DNA of 64,000 nucleotides from the NCBI RefSeq assembly GCF_001750145.1, contig NZ_CP015732.1, forward strand, positions 1,860,001 through 1,924,000, written 5' to 3'. The first letter of the stretch is position 1. Each line of letters begins with the position of its first letter. The notes below the pieces were generated by a model. It did no database searches, was not told the origin of the DNA, and was given only the letters and a program-made list of their open reading frames with translations. Position numbers and translations under genes: made by a program. This DNA comes from Arthrobacter sp. U41. GTDB lineage: Bacteria > Actinomycetota > Actinomycetes > Actinomycetales > Micrococcaceae. Positions 34,943 through 43,176 of this stretch are shown piece after piece.

Positions 34943-36005
34943 GTCCGCTCCCGATCTGCCGATCCACCGGGTCCATGACGCCGCTACCTACTAGCGCCCG
35001 GGCGTGCGGAATCGGCCACGCTGGTTCAGGGCCCGGCGCGGGGACCGGCACGTCGGCTCCGCGGGCTGCCCTCCACAGGGCATACCATTCGTGTCTGGTC
35101 ATGAGGGTGGCCTGATACTCTGCGTCCTGGCTCGCCAGGATCCGCTTGGGGTCCCTCGTCCCGATGACGGGTTCGATCCCGGCAGGGTGTTTCATCAGCC
35201 ATGCCAGGACGATGGCTTCGGGCGTGGTGTCTCTGCCGTGGGCAAGGGAGAAGACCAGCTTGGCCGTGGCGGCCTCTTCCGGCGTGCTGGTCGTGGATGC
35301 ACGGCCCGAGTAGACACCCCTGGCGAGTGGGGCCCAGGCCTGGAGCCTGACGGAGTTGCCCAGGCAGTATTCGATGGTTCCCTCGGGGAAGCTGTACCTA
35401 TTTCCATCCGGGTGGTTGACGAGGACACCGGTCTCGATCCAGTCCCTCTTGCCCAGGCTCATTTCCATCTGATTGACGACGATAGGTGTGTCAAGATGCT
35501 TCTGGAGCGAAGCGATCTGGGCGCCGGACATGTTGGAGACGCCCAGATACCGGACCTTGCCGGACGACCTCAGAAACTCGAAGGCCGAAGCGATCTGTCC
35601 TGGTTCCAGGAGCGGGTCAGCCCGGTTGAGCAGGAGCGTATCGATGTAGTCTGTTTTCAGCCGCGTCAGGCTGCGCCCTACACTCTCAATGATCGCGGCG
35701 CCATCCAAGTCATAGTGCGGCACTTCACCTCTGCCGTTGCTGGGTCCGCAATGCGTGTTGATTTGGATGCGTTCCCGGAGGCTCCCCGAACGGGAAAGGA
35801 CCTCACCAAAGACGGCTTCGGACTTACCAAATCGATAGGCCTCCGCTTGGTCGAAGACCGCGATTCCCGCGTCCAGCGCAGCCTCGACGGCGGCTTCTGC
35901 CTCGTCAATCTCGGCCAGCCCGTACGGTGCAGATGACCAATCGCCGCCAAGACCCATGCACCCATAGACAACATGGCCTAAGCCCATGATTTTTTCACCA
36001 TTCAT
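34935..36005 (-). CDS. Aldo/keto reductase family protein with altered active site
   Basis: 356 aa, closest in pattern to the YdhF-type branch: GLGHVVYGCMGLGGDW, DAGIAVFDQAEAYRFGKSEAVFGEVL, RLKTDYIDTLLLNRADPLLEP, SGKVRYLGVSNMS, EPVIGTRDPKRI (NADPH-binding). Asp and Tyr of the catalytic tetrad are present (FDQAEAY), but the usual Lys (TKCG) reads THCG and the usual His (LLLHRPDP) reads LLLNRADP. It may not catalyse a standard reduction. First gene of a three-gene overlapping chain with the receiver fragment and the 120-aa protein. Confidence 0.85.
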   Translation of the reverse strand: MNGEKIMGLGHVVYGCMGLGGDWSSAPYGLAEIDEAEAAVEAALDAGIAVFDQAEAYRFGKSEAVFGEVLSRSGSLRERIQINTHCGPSNGRGEVPHYDLDGAAIIESVGRSLTRLKTDYIDTLLLNRADPLLEPGQIASAFEFLRSSGKVRYLGVSNMSGAQIASLQKHLDTPIVVNQMEMSLGKRDWIETGVLVNHPDGNRYSFPEGTIEYCLGNSVRLQAWAPLARGVYSGRASTTSTPEEAATAKLVFSLAHGRDTTPEAIVLAWLMKHPAGIEPVIGTRDPKRILASQDAEYQATLMTRHEWYALWRAARGADVPVPAPGPEPAWPIPHARALVGSGVMDPVDRQIGSGHV

Positions 36006-36416
36006 GATTCTCTTCTTTCCAGCGCTCTTCGAGCTATGAGGTCGAGCGTGCGTGAATAGGTGCCGAAACCTCTGAGGCGTTCGCCCCAGAGGTTTCTGGC
36101 AGACTCCCCACAGGCTGCCGGTTGAGAGGGTTGATGCCTAGAGGAGTTCGGAGAGGTCGTCCACGACGTAGCTCGCGCCGGCTAGGGAGGCGAGGCAGCA
36201 TCGACCCCACGAAAACAGCTGAATAGACGGCGGGGCACCTGGTAGAGCTCCTTGAGGGCTGCTCCGTGCGGCAAACGGGGCTGTGAAAAAGCCGCCGTTT
36301 TTCGTTGGCGCCACCTCACTGTCTCGCGAACGGTCGTTCACGAAGCTGGGAGGGGATGCCTCTTCGGTCCCTCATTCATTGGTGGCGGGGCCGTCGACAT
36401 CCGGTATGGCGCCGCG
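36006..36416. other. Stretch with weak gene remnants
   Basis: No intact gene. A minus-strand frame at 36138-36341 ends in LAGASYVVDDLSELL, which resembles the C-terminus of a HAD-type hydrolase but has no matching upstream part. I regard it as debris. Confidence 0.35.
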
Positions 36417-36632
36417 TTATGGCGATTCCCACTTGTAGTTGATCCATACATGGAAGCCCTGTGCGCGGTCGATGATGCGCCGATTCTTGAGGCCATCAGG
36501 GGCCAGCCAGAGGAGTCCGTCGTCGGGGGTCACTGCATCGACCGTTCCGGCGTCCACGGCGTCTTTGCCGAGGCGGATCTCGACGCGCTCACCGGCGAGT
36601 GGGAGCCACGATTGTTGCGGATGTAATGCCAA
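36417..36632 (-). CDS. Small hypothetical protein (71 aa)
   Basis: Frame read from TTG 36632, with GAAGGGA placed 7 bases upstream; an ATG start is not available without running into a poor Arg-rich leader. Product HPQQSWLPLAGERVEIRLGKD...WINYKWESP looks like a compact beta-rich domain with aromatic C-terminus. No family recognised. The opposite strand is also open over much of this stretch, so the call is tentative. Confidence 0.45.
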   Translation of the reverse strand: MALHPQQSWLPLAGERVEIRLGKDAVDAGTVDAVTPDDGLLWLAPDGLKNRRIIDRAQGFHVWINYKWESP

Positions 36633-36751
36633 GGGCCCATCCCTTCTCGAAGATACTGGTGCGCGTGATGGAATGCCTAGCTTCGCTCTCCCGGCATGGA
36701 GGCGGCTGCAATGTTGGAAGAGGCTGAGCGCAACCGCCTCCGGTCCGGGTG

Positions 36752-37774
36752 TTAGAGGGCGAGCGTGGTGCCGATGCGCTGGGCGATGGCGCGGTCGTAG
36801 ATGGCGCGGCCGACTACGACGTCGCACACGGCCATACCGATATTGCTGTTGACAATGAGCTGGTCCGAGTTCTCACGGCCGAGTTTGACGTCGGCAATCA
36901 CTTCACCGATTTCAGCGACGATGGTCGGGAGCCCGCCGGGGAAGTAGCCCATGTTGGCGAACAACTCGTGCTCTTCGATGCTGTCGACGATGTACTTATC
37001 GGCGCGCTTGGTGGTCTTCGGGTCCCAGAAGGTGTTCAGGTCGCAGGGCAGGATGGTCTGGCCGGCGCTGACCCATTTGTCCTTTACCGCGGCCAGCGGT
37101 TCCTTGAGGATCACCGTCGCGGAACTGAGCACTTCCGAGCTCTTGACCACCGCTTCGATGGATTCGCCCTTGACGAGGGTAAACGGCACCTGGCCCTGGA
37201 GCTCGGCGATCAGGGCATCGGCTGCGGCTTCCCGGTTGTCGTATACGTACACGGTCTTCAGGTCCGGAAGCGCCTCGGCCGCGTAGCGGACGTGTTCCTT
37301 GCCCTGGACGCCGCATCCGAACATGCCGAATGTCTCGGCACCCGGGTGCAGCTTCGCGGCGGCAAGAACCGTCACGGCCGGGGTGCGCATCGCGGTTACC
37401 CAGGTTGAGTCCATGATCGCGACGGGGACACCGGACTCAACATCGTTGATGACCATCAGGCCGGTGGTCTGGGGCAGCCCGAACTTGGCCGGGTTATTGG
37501 GGTAACACTCGATCCACTTGCACCCAACGGCGTTCTTGCCCGGGACGTAGGCGGGCATGGCGTGGAAGAACACCTCAGGGTAGGGGTGGACGCCGATCTT
37601 GGCCGGCATCTCGTAGCGCTGGTGGCCATGTTCCACGAGTGCATCGCGGGTGTAGCCGATGATCTCGGCGCGGCTGATGGCAAGATCGAGGACATTCTGC
37701 TTGCTGAGGTACAGGACGTCGCTGCCCAGGTTCAGGCCTGGCGTGCGGGCGTCCAGTTCGGTTGTGGTTGTCAT
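36752..37774 (-). CDS. Ornithine cyclodeaminase/mu-crystallin family protein
   Basis: 340 aa NAD(P)-binding protein. Substrate region with Lys in AVGCKWIECYP; active-site-like MDSTWVTAMRTPAVTVLAAA with conserved Arg; Rossmann motif FGMFGCGVQGKEH (GxGxxG). Members act as ornithine cyclodeaminase, imine reductase or amino-acid dehydrogenase, so the substrate is not fixed by sequence. It follows the PucR-type regulator by 103 bp on the same strand and an MFS transporter lies upstream of that, suggesting uptake and breakdown of an amino acid or related amine. Confidence 0.87.
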   Translation of the reverse strand: MTTTTELDARTPGLNLGSDVLYLSKQNVLDLAISRAEIIGYTRDALVEHGHQRYEMPAKIGVHPYPEVFFHAMPAYVPGKNAVGCKWIECYPNNPAKFGLPQTTGLMVINDVESGVPVAIMDSTWVTAMRTPAVTVLAAAKLHPGAETFGMFGCGVQGKEHVRYAAEALPDLKTVYVYDNREAAADALIAELQGQVPFTLVKGESIEAVVKSSEVLSSATVILKEPLAAVKDKWVSAGQTILPCDLNTFWDPKTTKRADKYIVDSIEEHELFANMGYFPGGLPTIVAEIGEVIADVKLGRENSDQLIVNSNIGMAVCDVVVGRAIYDRAIAQRIGTTLAL

Positions 37775-37877
37775 GATGGTCCTTTCACACCAAGTTTGTC
37801 TTTGCAGAGGAATTGCTTCCCTGTGTTCAATCTTGCTCCGCCGACGTGAACCGGATCATGCACATTTGCAACGATCT

Positions 37878-39074
37878 TTAGACGGAATCTTCCTCATTTT
37901 GAAGGAGAGCAGCGACTCCACTGCCGGCGATGCGCTGCAGCTTGATCGCTATCTGCAGAGCGAGCTGGCTGCGGCCGTTGGCCGGGTCCAGTCCGGTGAG
38001 CTTCTGGACCTGGCTCAGGCGGTAGTACAGCGTGCTGCGGTGGATAAAGAGGGCTTCAGCACTAGCCGTTCTGTCCCCGCCGTGGTCGAGATACGCCTCG
38101 ACCGTCTCCAGCAGGACAGCATTGGCGGGGTCAAACAGGGCGGCCATTCCTTCCGGGGGAAGGGAGCTTTGCGGGAAGGCAAGGGCCATTTCCATGAGGA
38201 CGCGGTGGGGGAACATCTCGGTCCAGGAGTTGACGTGACCAAGTTCGCCGAAGATGTGTCCTGCGTAAGCCGCCAGCAGCGCTTGTCGCAGTAGTGCCCG
38301 GGATTCCAGGAGTTTCCCGGGGGCACTCATCCCGATTCGAACTCCGGATTCGTTCAGATCGGCGGCGAGGCGAGTGATCAGCCGGTCCAGGCCTTCATCG
38401 GCATCGCCAGCGCGCCGGGCGCAGATCAGCACTGCTGCGGCGTCGAGGTCGACCTCGATCATGTCCCGTCCTGGACGCATCCATTCGCGCGCCGGCCCTG
38501 ACGTTCGCAACACCGGGAACCTCACACTCCTGGCCCGGTGCAGAGGCTGGGCGACGGCGACGACGCGAACAAGAGAGTCCACCGAGGCGAACCCGTTCTC
38601 CGTCAGAGCCGTGGCGACGTGGTTCGCGTCGTAGGCGGTAGAGAGTAACTGCCGTCCCAGCTCAGTTAGCCGATGAGTGTCGGCTTCGGCCGAGTCCTCC
38701 TGCTGGCCGAGGGCTTCAGCGATCTGGTCGGCATAGGGGCGGACGACGTCGTCGGGTGCGCAGTCGTCAATGAGCCAGATAAACCCCAGGAGTCTGCGGT
38801 GGTGGCGCAGCGGATAGCAGCACCGGGCTTTGAGGCCGAGCTCCGGCTTGGCCGGTATCAGCACGTTTTCGCTGGCCGAGCGTATTCCGAAGCTGAAGAG
38901 GTACTTGGCGACGCGCGGCTCGAGATCGCGTGAAAGGACCACATTGATCCGGGGTGTGTCCTCGTCGCCGAAGTGTTTGCTGGAGGCAATGAGGTGACCG
39001 CGGGGGGTGTCGACGGCTACTGATCTCTGTAGTCGCTCGGCCAGTTGATCGACCAGCTGTTGTACGTCTGCCAT
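37878..39074 (-). CDS. PucR-family transcriptional regulator
   Basis: 398 aa. N-terminal sensor region (about 1-250) of unknown ligand, with a GAF-like feel around YPLRHHRRLLGFIWLIDD. C-terminal PucR helix-turn-helix is textbook: LLETVEAYLDHGGDRTASAEALFIHRSTLYYRLSQVQKLTGLD. Start ATG 39074 follows AGGAAGAG. PucR regulators commonly sense purine degradation products or amino acids and activate adjacent catabolic genes; here the neighbours are the cyclodeaminase-family gene and the MFS transporter. Confidence 0.88.
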   Translation of the reverse strand: MADVQQLVDQLAERLQRSVAVDTPRGHLIASSKHFGDEDTPRINVVLSRDLEPRVAKYLFSFGIRSASENVLIPAKPELGLKARCCYPLRHHRRLLGFIWLIDDCAPDDVVRPYADQIAEALGQQEDSAEADTHRLTELGRQLLSTAYDANHVATALTENGFASVDSLVRVVAVAQPLHRARSVRFPVLRTSGPAREWMRPGRDMIEVDLDAAAVLICARRAGDADEGLDRLITRLAADLNESGVRIGMSAPGKLLESRALLRQALLAAYAGHIFGELGHVNSWTEMFPHRVLMEMALAFPQSSLPPEGMAALFDPANAVLLETVEAYLDHGGDRTASAEALFIHRSTLYYRLSQVQKLTGLDPANGRSQLALQIAIKLQRIAGSGVAALLQNEEDSV

Positions 39075-39572
39075 GGCTCTTCCTGCTTGCGGCCTTCCCC
39101 AGTGGCCTGTTTGTCCATGCGGTATAGGCTTCCATTCCTGATTTGAGTATCCACCAGGACCGGAACCCTTTGCCGCGATTGTTGATGTTCGAGGCGCGCC
39201 TATCGCCGACAGACCTCACTAAGTGAGATCAGCCTCATTGGGTCCAAAGCACTTCGCACGGCCGGCGACGACCCGTCATAATAAACGATCTCGAATGAGA
39301 ACGGATAGGCCTCTCCTGATCGGAATCTGCGAAGAGCATCCTGGGACGCTTCATCGCCCGGAAGTGTGCCGAAGAAGCCTTGCGCGAATCCTTCGTCATT
39401 GCCTGGCATTGACTAGACGGCCGAGGTCCGCGACGGGCCCGGTGATTGCGTTCAACCGGCCAAGGTTCTGCAGGCTGGCCGATACTCCATTTCTGGGGGT
39501 TATCGCACGGCGACGCCCGTTCTCCCACAATGTCTGTTCCGGGACATTGTGGGCGAACGGGCGTGGGGTTCG
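39075..39572. other. Stretch between transporter and regulator, with a long hairpin
   Basis: Contains a 22-bp stem (39513-39534 with 39543-39564, one mismatch, 8-nt loop) directly after the MFS stop, likely an RNA hairpin acting as terminator or 3' stabiliser for the transporter mRNA. A minus-strand frame at 39200-39409 (69 codons, containing EAYPFSFEIVYYDGSSPAV) looks protein-like but has no ribosome site and no known family; it may be a gene remnant. Confidence 0.45.
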
Positions 39573-40907
39573 TCAGTGGATCGCGGCCTTACTTGTTTCG
39601 GGGGCCCACGCGATGGAAGCGAGGAACCCGATCAGGGGGAACAGCGCGAGAATAAGCAGCGAGAGATTGATGCCCACGCTGGCAATCAGGACGGGCAACA
39701 AGTAGGTGGCAAGCGCCGCGCCCACGCGGCTCATCGATGCCGCGAAGCCTACGCCAGAGGAGCGAAGCCGGGTTGGGAACATCTCTGACGGGTAGACGAA
39801 CTCCAAGTTGGCGGACCCTGCGGCGACAAAGAGGTAGACGCCGGTCGCGATCGCCAGTACCGCGAGGGGTGCGTCCGGGAAAACGCCAAGGACCAGGAGC
39901 GCGGCGAAGGTGACGCCGAATGTCCAGATCGCGAGGGAACGGCGCCGGCTCGCAGCCAGGATCCAGATGAAAATAACCGCGCCGCCCAGTTGCAGCATGT
40001 TCATGATGAAGTCGCGCTCGAACCCGGAAGGCAGGCCCAAGTCGTCCAGGACCGGGGTGATGAACGTGAAAATCGCGAAGAGCGGACCAACCTGGCATGC
40101 CCAAAAGATGCCGCTGTACGCGGACCGGCGCCAGTGTTCCTTGTTGAACAGCTCGCGGAACCTGCCGGCCCCACCCCCTGGCTCGACCTCGGGCAGCGTG
40201 GTTCCGGCCGGGAAGTGCTTGTCAACTATCGCCTGGGCCTCTGCCCGTCGCCCCTGTGATACAAGCCATCGCGGGGATTCCGGAAGCCGGATGCGGGCGA
40301 TGGCAATGATGAGAGCAGGAACAGCGCTGCTTGCAAGGACAAGCCGCCAGTTGGTGTTTGCCCAGGCAAGGGCGACGAAGTTCGCCCCTACGAAGCCCAG
40401 GAACCACGAGGCCTGCAGGGAAGCGAGAAGGGGACCGCGCGTTCGACGAGGTACCAGCTCGGACAAAAGAGCCGCGCCGACGGCGTACTCGACACCAATG
40501 GCGACACCCAACAGGACCCGATACGCCGTCAGGTCCCAAGTGTTCATCGTGAACAACTGGAGAACTGAAAGTACGACGAAGAAGACCAGATTCCAGCGGA
40601 ACACGACCCGCCGGCCCCACCGGTCCGCCGCGCGCCCGAAAACAAGCCCGCCAATGAAGATGCCGATCAGGGCACTCGCACCAACGAGCCCCTGGCTCAA
40701 GGGCGAGAAGTGCATCTCGTCCGTTGCCGCGCCAATCGAACCGCCGACGACTCCGAGAATGTACCCGTCCAACGCGGTTCCACCGAGGGTGCAGAACGCC
40801 GCCAACGTGTGCAGGCGAGTCCATTTAGCATCGTCCATCGACGTACCAGTGGTCTGGGATGTCATTGGGTCCGCTGGCGGTCTCTTAGAACTAGATATCG
40901 ACACCAT
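39573..40907 (-). CDS. MFS transporter (metabolite:H+ symporter type)
   Basis: About 444 aa with twelve hydrophobic segments. Signature loop between TM2 and TM3: GRAADRWGRRVVF; sugar-porter-like LPESPRWLVSQGR after TM6 and the central cytoplasmic loop; FVYPSEMFPTRLRSSGVGFA in the second half is typical of the MHS/SP group. Start ATG 40907 with GAGAGG just upstream is preferred over an ATG 12 codons earlier. Probably supplies the substrate for the downstream ornithine-cyclodeaminase-like enzyme; substrate unknown. Confidence 0.88.
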   Translation of the reverse strand: MVSISSSKRPPADPMTSQTTGTSMDDAKWTRLHTLAAFCTLGGTALDGYILGVVGGSIGAATDEMHFSPLSQGLVGASALIGIFIGGLVFGRAADRWGRRVVFRWNLVFFVVLSVLQLFTMNTWDLTAYRVLLGVAIGVEYAVGAALLSELVPRRTRGPLLASLQASWFLGFVGANFVALAWANTNWRLVLASSAVPALIIAIARIRLPESPRWLVSQGRRAEAQAIVDKHFPAGTTLPEVEPGGGAGRFRELFNKEHWRRSAYSGIFWACQVGPLFAIFTFITPVLDDLGLPSGFERDFIMNMLQLGGAVIFIWILAASRRRSLAIWTFGVTFAALLVLGVFPDAPLAVLAIATGVYLFVAAGSANLEFVYPSEMFPTRLRSSGVGFAASMSRVGAALATYLLPVLIASVGINLSLLILALFPLIGFLASIAWAPETSKAAIH

Positions 40908-41409
40908 GCGCTCCTCTCGCGCCCGCACCGTCGCGGGCTGCATAAGTCTGAATCCTCTGATTCCGAGGCTTTATTCAGTATGAGGAGGATCACATGGCAT
41001 GGTCATGAGGCGGGCTGTGGAAAAGAAGTCCCGGCTTTACGACATTCTGTTGAGAGGGATGACGATCGTCCTGACGCTGCGCGACTTGTCAATCAACTGC
41101 AGGAACATTCGACGATGCCTAGCGCCGATCGGGCGCAAGCATGACCCGGACCGGCGGCATTGTTTTCAGCGACCCGGGCTGGCCTGCATCTGCTGGAACA
41201 GTCATAGCAGCTGTCAGGGCTGAATTGCCCGCCACGGCTGACTGCACGTACCTTTTTGCACCTCGTCGGGTTGGGTCATCGATGCTGCCAGGGCGATGAA
41301 CTTGTGGAACCACACCCTGTCCTGCGCGTTGCCCCGGTGTGGCTGAACGTTGAGCGTTGCGGGAATTTCGTTACTGCTACGTTACCGCTGGCTCTTTCCA
41401 GACAAAGCA
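40908..41409. other. Gene-free stretch at the right edge of the accessory region
   Basis: About 500 bp without recognised gene or RNA. Open frames (for example 40999-41223 plus) have no family and poor codon bias. This is the stretch that adjoins the 3' end of tRNA-Ser, where an integration junction would be expected, but I did not find a copy of the tRNA end elsewhere in the window. Confidence 0.4.
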
Positions 41410-41452
41410 AAAGGCCCCACTTCCCTTTGTTTACAAGGGAAACAGGGCCTTT
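41410..41452 (-). terminator. Terminator of tRNA-Ser
   Basis: Long hairpin: outer stem AAAGGCCC (41410-41417) with GGGCCTTT (41445-41452), inner stem TTCCCTT (41421-41427) with AAGGGAA (41435-41441). On the minus strand the stem ends in GGCCTTTTGCTTT, a T-rich tail. It lies directly downstream of the tRNA. Confidence 0.85.
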
Positions 41453-41457
41453 CTCAT

Positions 41458-41545
41458 TGGCGGTGACGGTGGGATTTGAACCCACGTTGGCTTTCACCAA
41501 ACAACATTTCGAGTGTTGCACCTTCGGCCGCTCGGACACGTCACC
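41458..41545 (-). tRNA. tRNA-Ser (anticodon CGA), with encoded CCA
   Basis: Acceptor stem GGTGACG/CGTCACC, discriminator G, and CCA encoded at 41460-41458. Anticodon loop CTCGAAA gives anticodon CGA (reads UCG). A long variable arm follows, as expected for a type II tRNA, and the T-loop GGTTCAAATCC is canonical. Its 3' end faces the accessory region. Confidence 0.95.
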
Positions 41546-41692
41546 AACCTGACTAGGGTACCGGAGCGAAGCGCTCATCCACAAAACGGCGCGCCAAAAC
41601 ACCGCGAATGCAGCACCCTGGAGCGCCCGCGGCGCGCCCGGGTGCGCCGGCACTTCCCCGCGAACGGGCAGGGGACTAGATTCGTCAGCAAG

Positions 41693-42766
41693 ATGAGCAA
41701 TTCAGACAAGCATCCGCCGCACACAACCCGGCACACCACAGCCACCGCCTACTGGACCGTCGGCCCCGGGAAGGGGGAACTCCGGCGCGGGGCCCTGCCC
41801 CTCCCCGGCCCCGGTGAAGCGCTCGTGCGCACCCTCTACTCCGGCATCAGCAAAGGCACCGAGCTCGTCGTCCACAATGCCCGCGTCCCGCAGTGCGTGG
41901 CCGAGGAGATGGCCGCCCCGAACCAGGAGGGCTCCTTTCCGTCCCCGGTGAAATTCGGCTACCTCTCCGTCGGCGTGGTCGAGGACGGCCCGGCTAACTG
42001 GATGGGCAAGATGGTCTTCTGCCTGTACCCGCACCAGGACCGCTACGTCGTCCCGGTGGAATCCCTCACCGTGGTTCCGGACGATGTCCCCGCCCGCCGC
42101 GCCGTGCTCACCGGCACCGTCGAAACGGCCATCAACGGGATCTGGGAGGCCGGTCCCCGGCTCGGCGACCGCGTCGCCGTGATCGGCGCCGGCCTTGTCG
42201 GCGGCATGGTGGCCAAGCTCCTGGGCTCCTTCCCGCTCGGACGGCTGCAGTTGGTCGACGTCGACCCGGCCAAGCGGGCGTTCGCGGCAGCCCTCGGCGT
42301 CGAGTTCAGCCATCCCGACGACGCCCTGCCGGACTGCGACATCGTGATCCACTGCTCCGCCTCGGAAGCGGGCCTCGCGCGGGCCCTGCAGCTCGCGGGA
42401 GACGACGCCGACGTCATCGAAATGTCCTGGTACGCAGACCGGAAGGTCACCGTGCCGCTGGGGGAGGACTTCCACGCGCGCCGGCTGTCCATCCGCGCCA
42501 GCCAGGTCGGCGTGGTGGCCCGTGCGCGCCGCCACCGCCGCACCAACGCCGACCGGCTGCAGCTCGCCGTCTCGCTGCTGCGCGATCCCGGGTTTGACGT
42601 CTTCCTGACCGGCTCCTCCACCCTCGGCGAGCTGCCCGACATCGTCCAGCAGCTCTCCGACGGCACCCTGGACGCTCTCTGCCACGTCATTGACTACGCG
42701 GCCAGTAGGAATCCGGCCGGTGCAGACCCCGCCACCGAATCAGCCCCAACAGAAGCCACGAGGTAA
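41693..42766 (+). CDS. Medium-chain dehydrogenase/reductase-like protein (BchC-like)
   Basis: About 357 aa from ATG 41693. The catalytic-domain start reads RTLYSGISKGTELVVHNARVP, in the style of BchC-like proteins and without the zinc-binding Cys of classic alcohol dehydrogenases (SGICGTD). Rossmann motif GDRVAVIGAGLVGGMVAKLL follows, then a VDVDPAKR dinucleotide-binding Asp. C-terminal 25 residues are low complexity. First gene of a tight trio with the pterin-synthase-like gene (5-bp gap) and a glycosyltransferase. No ribosome site seen. Substrate unknown. Confidence 0.8.
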   Translation: MSNSDKHPPHTTRHTTATAYWTVGPGKGELRRGALPLPGPGEALVRTLYSGISKGTELVVHNARVPQCVAEEMAAPNQEGSFPSPVKFGYLSVGVVEDGPANWMGKMVFCLYPHQDRYVVPVESLTVVPDDVPARRAVLTGTVETAINGIWEAGPRLGDRVAVIGAGLVGGMVAKLLGSFPLGRLQLVDVDPAKRAFAAALGVEFSHPDDALPDCDIVIHCSASEAGLARALQLAGDDADVIEMSWYADRKVTVPLGEDFHARRLSIRASQVGVVARARRHRRTNADRLQLAVSLLRDPGFDVFLTGSSTLGELPDIVQQLSDGTLDALCHVIDYAASRNPAGADPATESAPTEATR

Positions 42767-42770
42767 ATCC

Positions 42771-43169
42771 GTGTTCAGCCTGACCGTCCGCCGCAACTTC
42801 ATGATCGCCCACAGCCTCCCGCGCCCGGCCTTCGGCCCCGCCCAGGGCATGCACGGCGCCACCTTCGTCACGGAAGTGACCTTCCGCCGCAGGAGCCTGA
42901 ACGACGACTCGATCGTCCTGGACATCGGCGAGGCCGGGGAGGTGCTGGATTCGATCCTCGAAGGCCTGAACTTCAAAAACCTCGACGAGCACCCGGACTT
43001 CGCCGGCAGGCTCAGCACCACCGAGGCCCTGGCCCAGTACGTCGCCGACGCCGTGGCGGCCAGGATCCGCCCGGGCGCGGACGGGCGCGAACTGGCCGGG
43101 CTGGACGTCACTCTGCGCGAGACCCCCGACGCGTGGGCCAGCTACTCGCTCGACTTTGAGGCCAGCTAG
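42771..43169 (+). CDS. 6-pyruvoyl/6-carboxytetrahydropterin synthase-like protein
   Basis: 132 aa from GTG 42771 with GAGG 8 bases upstream, overlapping the previous gene's ribosome-site region. Fold signature: FSLTVRRNFMIAHSLP, GMHGATFVTEVTF, LNDDSIVLDIGEAGEVLDSIL, STTEALAQYVADAV, TLRETPDAWASYSL. Compared with QueD/PTPS it keeps the first zinc His (IAHS), the HG of the HGH pair and the Glu (RETPDAW), but the second His of HGH reads Ala and the catalytic Cys before it is missing. So a different reaction or a binding role is possible. Confidence 0.8.
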   Translation: MFSLTVRRNFMIAHSLPRPAFGPAQGMHGATFVTEVTFRRRSLNDDSIVLDIGEAGEVLDSILEGLNFKNLDEHPDFAGRLSTTEALAQYVADAVAARIRPGADGRELAGLDVTLRETPDAWASYSLDFEAS

Positions 43170-43176
43170 GACTCTG

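Noticed and set aside
36138..36341. 67-codon minus-strand frame resembling a HAD C-terminus
   Set aside because: Only the last 15 residues look like the family; no upstream part or start. Mentioned in the gap entry only.
40999..41223. 74-codon plus-strand frame near tRNA-Ser
   Set aside because: No start site, no family, codon use unlike core genes.
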